A stretch of 45,574 nt of DNA from NCBI GenBank assembly GCA_004151065.3, contig NWUY0304846117.1:1-45574 (forward strand), read 5' to 3'. The notes beneath the pieces were generated by a model. That model did no database searches and was not told the origin of the DNA. It saw nothing but the letters and a program-made list of their open reading frames with translations. The translations under genes were made by a program, and so were the position numbers. Of the stretch, positions 39,030 to 45,574 are shown piece after piece. The DNA comes from Larix sibirica. Lineage: Eukaryota > Streptophyta > Pinopsida > Pinales > Pinaceae. Within the stretch, counting starts at the first letter, position 1. Every line of letters starts with the position of its first letter.

Positions 39030-41050
39030 ATCGATATAAGGCCCACCTATCCATATGCCCACGGCCAGAGAATAATAGTGGGCTACTCTCTCCCGACGGC
39101 CTACTATATAGAGTCTATAGCTGCCCCTCAACTCAATATATAGCTAGCTCGCCCGCCCCGGCTATATCTGCACAACAAGAGCTTAACAAACAGATATGGA
39201 GACCACCTACCCACCCTGCAAGTAGGATATGATCGGCTAGCTGATAGCTCCGTGTCGCTGCTCTCCGTTAGCATGTAAAGCTTAGGATCGGAGGCGTAAA
39301 GTATAATAAAGAGGATGCAGATCTATAATCTATGCTAGCGCTAATACCCGTCACCAAACAAACTCGGACCACCACTATCTAATTGGGATTCTAATTAGCC
39401 TTCACCCTTTACCACCAACAGGAGTAGTACCATGACAGAAGTACCGGGACCTGAGTGCGTGCACCTTGCACCAATATAGCTATCAACGAAGAATATGGGT
39501 TTCATTATTAGGATGCTCGCCCCGGAGATTTCATTGTTGGTCATACCTGCCCTAAACTCATCTGATGGTGGGATTATTGGTTATCGCGTTGGGGAAGATA
39601 CCGGGAAGCTACCCTTTACTATTGGATACATATATAGGAGAAACTAAGGGGCGGTCAAAAATACTACACCTATTATAAATCAAAGGGGAAGAGACCGAGC
39701 ACACCTACCTATAGCAGGGATGAAACACCTAGGAAAGGAAGTCACTAAAGGGGAAGCGTATAACTAGGAGCTCCACCTACACTGCCGGGGGACTTACAAA
39801 GACGAAAGAAAAGGGGCCCTTTTTTGTGTATGACCTATCGTTTGGAGACGCCCACTTCGTGGACTGAAATTCCCATCTTGATGGACCAGGTGAACATAGG
39901 ATAATCTACAGGTCTTTCCATTACTGCAATTAGGTTGGAGCACTTCTAGAGCAGCTATCTAGGGAAAACATAATAAGTCCTTCACCGATGGAGGGGAAGC
40001 GGGTTAGGTATAAATGAATTCCATTTTCAATTTCAACGCGCTGTATTGCCCGTTCGTTTTACCCCGGCATAAGGGAGGCGTATCTATCATCGGGCATAGA
40101 AAAGAGGTATTTTGTGACTAATCAACTTATTGAATCCCTTCGAACCAATAGCTGGTTGGTGCCAGACACACGTGTTTTTAACCGGTGGAGCTGGCGAGGA
40201 AAAGGGTCAGTTATTAAGGAACGGCAATAGGGACTTTTGCTTATATAAATGTATGTATGTATGGGGAGAATTAATGGATGGGTAAACCTAAGGTGCATTT
40301 ATTTCCTGCTACTTCTTAGAAATGCAACGAACTGCAATAGTTCTATAGAGGGAAAATGGGGTTTCTTTGATCGTAATAAAAGCAAGCTTTGTTCCAGCAA
40401 TAGGTGGTAACGTGTTAAAATGCCTTGGCGAGTGCCGAGATAACCCAAATTCAACGGCCATTGAAACGCGCTTACGAAACACTTTGTGACCTTAGATGAA
40501 GTGTTCCACATCGTTGCCTACAAAATGCTGGCAGAGAACGAAGTTTTGTTTAGAAAGATGGGAATAATGGGAGATGCCTGGCTGGTCTTGCTTAGTTTTC
40601 GACTGGTCAATTTGAAAGTGAGAACCTGGCCCCCTTAGATCGAGTAGCTGGTAAATGAAATACTTAAAGGTGGTGTATAAGCCCACCAGCCCAAGAGCTA
40701 CCAAGCCAAGTGTCTTCTCTGCCCTGCCTTTTTTTTCCTTGGTCGTCCCGAAGGGGGGGGTCTTAGGGAATGTAGCAATGCCTGCCTAGGTCAATAATGA
40801 CTAGCAATGGAGCGAAGAATAAGAGAAATATAGAGGTACCCAGTCTTCTGGTAGCAGGAGGGTTTGCTTAGATCACATGGGTAGAAGGGTAAGGGTGGGT
40901 CATCTTATAGTTATTAGCTTAGGTGAATTATGGTTTTTGTAGGTAAGAACTGTCTAAAGACCTGCCTTCGTCGAATCGGCGTTTTCGTGGCAAAAATGGG
41001 GTATCATAGTGAAATTCCCCCACTTTGAAAAGGCACTGACCCTTAGGCTT
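39030..41050. other. Unassigned stretch
   Basis: No gene, tRNA or intron recognised in 2 kb. 39340-39480 is A/C-rich (CACCAAACAAACTCGGACCA). TGTATGTATGTATGG near 40250 is simple sequence. CTGGTCAATTTGAAAGTGA at 40605 equals ACTGGTCAATTTGAAAGTGA at 15299, an exact short dispersed repeat. The frames at 40299-40704 (minus) are unassigned. Confidence 0.5.
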
Positions 41051-41189
41051 ATTATCCATCCCATCCATCCATCCATTATGTCTAGTTGAGCCGTCTGGTT
41101 TAGACAGACTATCTTTAATAAAAGCAATCTCATCTGAAGAAGCAAGCCATAGCTCCCACCCACCCTCATCAGACATAGTCAAAGCGCCA

Positions 41190-41660
41190 ACAGCACCACT
41201 TCCAGCAGACGTACGTCCAGCACCAACAGACACGCATCCATCACCAACAGACACACATCCAAAGATCAACAGGCAGGCTCAAAGCATAACATAGGCAGGC
41301 GGCCTCACGGCATGAATAGGCGGACGGCATCAATGGGAAGGCAGCTTCCCGGCACCCAAACTGGCAGACTCAAAACATGAGTGGCGGACATAAGCATAGA
41401 GAAGCGAACTCAGAGCATAAGTAGTAGGCGGAGATAAAGCATAGATAGGCAGACATACTCGAAGCGCCAACAACGAACATGCTAAAAGCATTAGTAGGCA
41501 TACATCGCTCACATCCAACGGCGGACTTACATCGCTCACAACCCTCAGCTGACACAGGCGCATCTTCAGACCCAACAAGCACACATCCCTACCCGTAACT
41601 CGGACCCATTCCTGAGCGTAACGTCACAACCCTCACACTCGAGCGGCTCACACCTACAAA
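41190..41660 (+). repeat. Degenerate minisatellite (CCAACAGACAC / AAGCATAAGTAGGCAGAC)
   Basis: CAGCACCAACAGACACGCAT, CCATCACCAACAGACACACA and CAACAGGCAGGCTCAAAGCA give way to AAAGCATAACATAGGCAGGC, GCATGAATAGGCGGACGGC, GAGCATAAGTAGTAGGCGGA and AAAGCATAGATAGGCAGAC. The units are about 18-20 bp and progressively diverged. It leads directly to the gypsy protease remnant. The 80-113-codon minus frames over it are repeat-derived. Confidence 0.7.
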
Positions 41661-41867
41661 GCGGTAGAAGACCTAGCCCAAAAACCGTGCGCTATGTTGG
41701 CCTTATAAGTAGTAAAAAACTACTATTACCAAAGGAAAGCCTTGTTAGAAGCAGTTGGGGCGCTACGCGCTCCTCGACACCCGACTTATCACTATTGACC
41801 TCGATCAAAAGCACCCATGGATTCCCTCCTCTAGTGCCTCTTTCAAATTCTAGTAAAAGCTGGTTGC

Positions 41868-42162
41868 GTCCTCATCCACCACACTATCCTCAATAAGGGA
41901 GCCACCTCGAGTGTCATCTCGCGTAAAGCATAGGAAGATCTGGGCTCACCCACACTCACTCCTTCTCAGACAATGAATGCTTAAAACTGCTTTTGACGGA
42001 CGAGTCTTCCAACCACCGCAAGGCATCTTACCCAAAATCCCTGTTTAATTAGGAGGTCCAATCGTACACATCGTCAACGCCCGCATCGATTACCATATGA
42101 TTCTCGGTCAAAATGGGTTTGACGCCATGAGTTCCATCGCCTCATCCGCTAAGGAATCCTGA
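41868..42162 (+). pseudogene. Ty3/gypsy retroviral-type aspartic protease remnant
   Basis: Plus-strand frames show the order typical of plant Ty3/gypsy polyproteins. ILNKGATSSVIS lies where the family has an Asp-x-Gly-Ala-Ser active site, but the Asp position is Asn (codon 41892-41894). After it come EDLGSPTLTPSQTM, then, after a frameshift near 41980, TAFDGRVFQPPQGILPKIPV, a TAA stop, LGGPIVHIV..ARIDYHMILGQN and FDAM. The second part (41983-42162) is 60 triplets ending in TGA. Compared with the family, a few residues after the LGG stretch are missing. Reverse transcriptase motifs do not follow, because the DNA switches to a GTAGTTGC repeat. The fragment is dead. Confidence 0.85.
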
Positions 42163-42179
42163 CTCAAATATTTTTTTTC

Positions 42180-42290
42180 CGTACGTAGTTGCTGTCGTAG
42201 CTGCGGTTGTTTCCGCTCGTTGTTTTTGTATCCGTCGTTGTAGTTGCCGTAGCTGCCATTGTAGTTTTCGTCGTAGTTGCTGTAGCCTGG
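42180..42290 (+). repeat. GTAGTTGC tandem array
   Basis: CGTAGTTGCTGTCGTAGCTG, CGGTTGTTTCCGCTCGTTG, CGTCGTTGTAGTTGCCGTAG, CTGCCATTGTAGTTTTCG and TCGTAGTTGCTGTAG form a 9-12 bp degenerate array. The minus strand reads as a Tyr/Asn/Gly-rich peptide (YNGSYGNYNDGY). That is a consequence of the triplet-compatible period, with no gene context. Confidence 0.75.
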
Positions 42291-42629
42291 CCCCACCCTC
42301 AAAAATAGGAGCTAAGGTTATTTCCTGAAGGCATGAAAGGTTAGGTTTTCTAGGTGTCCTTAGTAAGGGGCAACCAAGGGAGAAGGATGCCGTAAGATGA
42401 AGTTCGCAGTAAGAAAACATCCATCCTACCCCTTCCATATAGGCCTACCATCCCTATCTGTGGCTTGTCGCGTAAAATATCTCGTGTGATTCGTCTTCTA
42501 CCCCTAGAGCTTTTCAATTGTAAAGCAATGAGACAAATTCCAGCCTAATTAGCAATCTTCTCCAAATGAGATTTTTTCATAAGTCGAGTCAAGCCGTGGA
42601 ATAGAGATAGATATGTGCCTCTCCCATTC
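42291..42629. other. Unassigned stretch
   Basis: No gene recognised. A 98-codon minus frame enters from the GTAGTTGC array; its part outside the array has no known domain. Confidence 0.45.
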
Positions 42630-42650
42630 CCGCATTATCACTCAATCACA

Positions 42651-43118
42651 TCAAATATTACCAGGCGCACCTGCAGCCTCAAAAGCCACCAGTGAACCAA
42701 CATTTCGATCAGCAGTTGGAGCGGCACTACAACCTGCATTTCAAGCAGCTTCATTAGAGCCATATGGATCAATTCCAGAAGAATTCCCAGCAGCAGTCGA
42801 AGCATCAGAACGACAAGCATTACCTGGGTCATTCCCATAAGCGGCTGGAGCAGCAAAAACATCCCCGGCATCCCCGGCATAATAAGTTGAACCAACATAA
42901 ATTGAACCAGTTTAACTAGCGTCAATAAAGGGGTCATCATTCCCAAGAGCATCAGTTGAACCAACATTTCCAGCAGTTCCAAGAGCATTTGAAGCATCAG
43001 AACGACCAGCAGCCCCATACGCATAAGTAGAAATGGTATTCCTCCCCCCATCAGTATCAGCACAAGGATTTCCAACAAAGGCAGCACAAGCAAAGGAAGC
43101 GAGATTCCTCAACATCAC
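42651..43118 (-). repeat. Triplet-patterned array (GGAAYTGNT family) with 156-triplet frame
   Basis: Plus-strand triplets ending in A (GCA, CCA, GAA, TCA) alternate with variable triplets. On the minus strand one phase runs from 43118 to 42651 without a frameshift and with only two internal stops (TAA at 42912-42914 and a TGA further on), ending in TGA at 42651-42653. It is rich in Gly, Ala, Ser, Asn and Asp. Motifs include RSDASNALGTAGNVGSTDAL, GDAGDVFAAPAAYGNDPGNA and RSDASTAAGNSSGIDPYGSN, and RSDAS occurs twice. There is no start codon context or known domain. It may be a repeat with triplet period or the remains of a gene for a low-complexity repeat protein. The same reading appears in 22126-22395 and 29430-29574. 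Confidence 0.65.
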
Positions 43119-43429
43119 TGTAGAATCCCTTACTCCACCAGGGTCTGGTATTCTAGATGAAGGAGCTGTCCATCGTTAGAGCATGTTGCATCATATAGTA
43201 AGGAAGAGGGGTTATGAATCTGGCTTCAAGGCTATATGTATCACGGGTTTTAATATATGATATACAAGTGCTTACCCTATTATTTCTTGATAATACTAGG
43301 TCTAGAAGGAAGCGCAAGTAATACAACACATGGCGGACTTTCATATACGATGTCACCAGTAATACTACCATTATCTATACAATAAAAGCCTCTGGACTAC
43401 GCGTATGGCGCAATGGGACCCATCATCTC
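43111..43429. other. Unassigned spacer between two triplet-patterned arrays
   Basis: No gene recognised. The stretch is AT-richer than the arrays that flank it. Confidence 0.5.
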
Positions 43430-43575
43430 TAACCACCAGTCTAACCGTCCTGGCAGCACCGGCATAACCAGTTCCCCCCATAGCAGCAGCCCCCATCAAC
43501 CCGGTTGAATAAGCTTTATTCCCAAAAGCAGTTAGTTGAACCAGCCTAATTCCCGGCATCATCATTATTACTAAT
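43430..43575 (-). repeat. Triplet-patterned array (GGAAYTGNT family), short member
   Basis: Plus strand: CCGTCCTGGCAGCACCGGCA, TAACCAGTTCCCCCCATAGC, AGCAGCCCCCATCAACCCGG, TTGAATAAGC and GCAGTTAGTTGAACCAGCC. The minus strand contains GGAACTGGTTATGCCGGTGC, the same word as in the 22030 array (CTGGTTATGCCGGAACTG). It is too frameshifted for a sustained frame. Confidence 0.6.
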
Positions 43576-43874
43576 AGCCATTATTCCCATCATAATTAGG
43601 ACCAACAGCGAAGGAAGGAGGAATAATAGTAGGCGCCCAGCGATAGCACAACCAGTGGGTGAGTTACTAGGAAACCAAATTAGACACATGACCCTATGAG
43701 GGACAAACTCCATAGCTCTCTCTTCTTCCACACTCAAATATAAAGGGAAATCCGTTTGCCTTATCAACAACCTATGTTCCCCTACTACAATGCATGTGAG
43801 ATAAATAGGGTGGACTTATAAATCAATGGTTAAAATTGCACAAAAAGGTTTATCAACGGCGGTTGAGTTTCCTT
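43576..43874. other. Unassigned stretch
   Basis: No gene recognised. It probably grades into the LTR-type sequence to the right. Confidence 0.45.
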
Positions 43875-44135
43875 CTTCCAGAGATCCTCGTAACTTGAGC
43901 TCTCAATGTCGGAATTGACAAAAAGAGAGCTTGTGGGAAATATAAGAGGATTAAGTAGAGCTTTAAAATGGTTTGATGAATGTATTTATTAAGTGGTGGG
44001 CCTATAAATTATTAACATAGTCGGGTATGTTTCATTGCCATAAGTAAAGCTGAATTAAAACACTGACTTCCAGAGGTCATAACTTGAGCTACGAACATCC
44101 AAGTTGTACAAAAAATAGCTCGTTGAAAAGAAGAA
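43875..44135 (+). mobile_element. LTR-retroelement-type non-coding motif, two diverged copies
   Basis: CTTCCAGAGATCCTCGTAAC, then TTGAGCTCTCAATGTCGGAA, then TTGACAAAAAGAGAGCTTG (about 43878-43936) matches CTTCCAGAGGTCATAACTTG, then AGCTACGAACATCCAAGTTG, then TACAAAAAATAGCTCGTTG (about 44068-44126). The CATAACTTGAGCTACGAA..TCC word is, to my knowledge, common in non-coding parts of plant LTR retrotransposons. The copies are about 190 bp apart on the same strand. A gag-like remnant follows on the minus strand. Confidence 0.6.
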
Positions 44136-44272
44136 TACATAAAAAAACAAAACTAGGAGTGGTTTCCATATCTGAGAAGCGCCTGAGCTTTATTCCTATC
44201 CAGATCCTTATCCAACGGGTGCTGCCCCTTATTCCTTTGACCCAACCCGTCGTAGTAATATGCGTGCGCACC

Positions 44273-44737
44273 TTAATGCGGGGTCCATACAAAGTGTAAT
44301 TGCTTCAGAATTTGGGGTATCCTAAGTAACTTTTCAATTGAAGCATTGGTATAATAACTACTGCCATCTGATGCCTGAATAGGGTGAGTGATAAACTGGT
44401 GTATTAAGCTAAAGAAGTGGTTATCATAAATATGTTGTCCCATAGAATCTAGTAGTAATTCATGCTTTACTCCTATTGAGAAACACTTTACCCCATTGGC
44501 CCCTGGAGCTACATCAGTCTGTGTAGCCTCTTCCTGGCCTCGCTCCTCTTCTTCCTTCTTCATTATAGGCTGCCTGTCTCCCTCTGTTTCCTCTATTTTC
44601 TGCACTAACCTCCGAATTTATATGATGAGATGACCATACTGATGGCCAAGATGATCCATCATTTCCTCCAGCTGGTCCAACTGGTTAATGACCACCTGTT
44701 GCTGGATTGCTCTCTCTCCTTCACTGTAATGGCAATG
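44273..44737 (-). pseudogene. Possible retroelement gag-like remnant with coiled coil
   Basis: One minus-strand frame runs from 44737 to 44273 (155 triplets) with a single internal stop (TAA, 44618-44620). The first part holds a heptad-like segment AIQQQVVINQLDQLEEMMDH typical of a coiled coil. The middle is strongly charged (MKKEEEERGQEEATQTD), and a compact part with SIGVKHELLLDSMGQ and YDNHFFSLIHQFITHPIQ follows. Codon use looks less random than in neighbouring frames. I do not recognise a specific family. An LTR-element Gag is suggested by the LTR-type motif next to it. No zinc knuckle (CCHC) is present. Confidence 0.4.
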
Positions 44738-45368
44738 ATTCTTTAAAAGAGTTATGGGCCCTATAAAACCCTTAACTTTTCTTATTCGGATGACCCTCTG
44801 CTTAGATACCTATTCTATCAGCCGTGGCAAATGAATCTGGAGTGTGCCGCCCCTATTCATTTCATATTAATAAATGAAGAAAGGCGCGAAATTGGATGTG
44901 GGATAGGTGCGTGCTCATTTAGGAAGGTGCCTCTATCTATAAAATTGTACTGAGGTTCTTCTCGATCAATCAGGTGCTAAAGTAAGTCTGATAGTTAGAT
45001 CTGATCAATCCGCTGGGCCCGAACAACTATCCATATATTAGGCGGATCTTTCTCCTCGACCTAACCCCAATTATTAGAGCTGTAGATAGCAATAAGTCTT
45101 CTCTACGTAATAGTTATGACCACCCGGCTCAAGCGCATCCTAGTTCCGTCTTGATGGGCCTGCTGTCACTAACATTCGTTCAGGCTCGTTACTCAATACA
45201 ATAGTCTGTTCGAACCCCAATCCATTCCCCCAGAATAATATTTATGCTAGTGAAATCCATAGTGAGATAGCTACACCGCGTATCGAGTACTGAACCCTCT
45301 TCGACTTGGGATAATATTAGATGTCAGGGGGGAAGGAAAGGACTTGACCGGGTTGATCAAAAGGGCGT
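44738..45368. other. Unassigned stretch
   Basis: No gene recognised. The segment may contain further parts of the same decayed element to about 44830, but no motif supports it. Confidence 0.45.
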
Positions 45369-45574
45369 TGAATCATATATAATAGAGATCGCATATGAAA
45401 GCGGTCGACCACTTAGGAATGTCAACAAAAAAGAAAGGCGTAATTACATATATAATGAAATGATATATCTCTCCTTGTCTACGAGATCTAAGGTAAGGTA
45501 CGATCGATGAAAAGAAAAGCGTAATTACATATATAATGATATATCTCCTTATTCTACGAGATTATGGTAGATCG
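45369..45574 (+). repeat. RepB tandem pair with 81-bp period at the window edge
   Basis: TGAATCATATATAATAGAG (45369-45387) matches 38595. Then AAGAAAGGCGTAATTACATA, then TATAATGAAATGATATATCT, then CTACGAGAT (45431-45488) is repeated as AAGAAAAGCGTAATTACATA, then TATAATGATATATCTCC, then CTACGAGAT (45512-45561). GCG to GCG spacing is 81 bp. The second copy lacks a few bases in the middle. The right end of the window cuts the array, so more copies may follow. Confidence 0.8.

Noticed and set aside
42108-42302. Tyr/Asn/Gly-rich minus-strand frame resembling a prion-like domain
   Set aside because: It is the translation of the GTAGTTGC array. The residue bias follows from the repeat unit.

Overview
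The window reads as long, essentially gene-free plant DNA. I could not recognise any intact protein gene, tRNA, rRNA, group II intron domain V or plastid-derived gene on either strand. The longest open frames are about 100-160 codons, close to what 45 kb of this base composition gives by chance. What it does hold is decayed Ty3/gypsy retrotransposon pieces and a mosaic of short, degenerate, dispersed or tandem repeats. The best overall reading is intergenic DNA of an expanded seed-plant mitochondrial genome, possibly a gymnosperm or conifer. That is inference from moderate GC, scattered eroded nuclear-type LTR retroelements, lack of genes and many unrelated small repeat families. Repeat-rich nuclear DNA is the alternative, and I hold the organelle call at roughly 55-60%.

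Layout. 1-3480: featureless DNA, then short tandem duplications (10, 20, 69 and 75 bp) and a minisatellite-like block. 3500-8900: a mosaic of several degenerate word families, with four copies of a dispersed element here named RepA. 8940-10800: a minus-strand Ty3/gypsy integrase remnant with a deleted catalytic segment, plus its AT-rich flank. 10800-16000: mostly unassigned, with an AGCTT-rich block (14440-15060). 16000-20900: RepA and its associated modules again. 21540-22925: two GGAAYTGNT triplet-patterned arrays in inverted orientation. 23000-29000: largely unassigned. 29070-29620: a GTCGGA array and another triplet-patterned array. 30000-35200: unassigned, with small hairpins. 35640-37960: long degenerate CT-rich repeats. 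38595-38790: a RepC/RepB composite. 41190-42290: a minisatellite, a gypsy protease remnant and a GTAGTTGC array. 42630-44750: triplet-patterned arrays, an LTR-type non-coding motif pair and a minus-strand gag-like remnant. 45369-45574: an 81-bp tandem repeat carrying RepB.

There is no operon or pathway to describe. The interest lies in the repeat families. RepA, RepB and RepC recur with conserved cores and conserved neighbours. The triplet-patterned arrays keep 90- to 156-triplet frames rich in Gly, Ala, Asn, Ser and Asp with few stops. All letter names (RepA, RepB, RepC and word families) are labels made up for this report; similarity was judged by eye, without alignment software.
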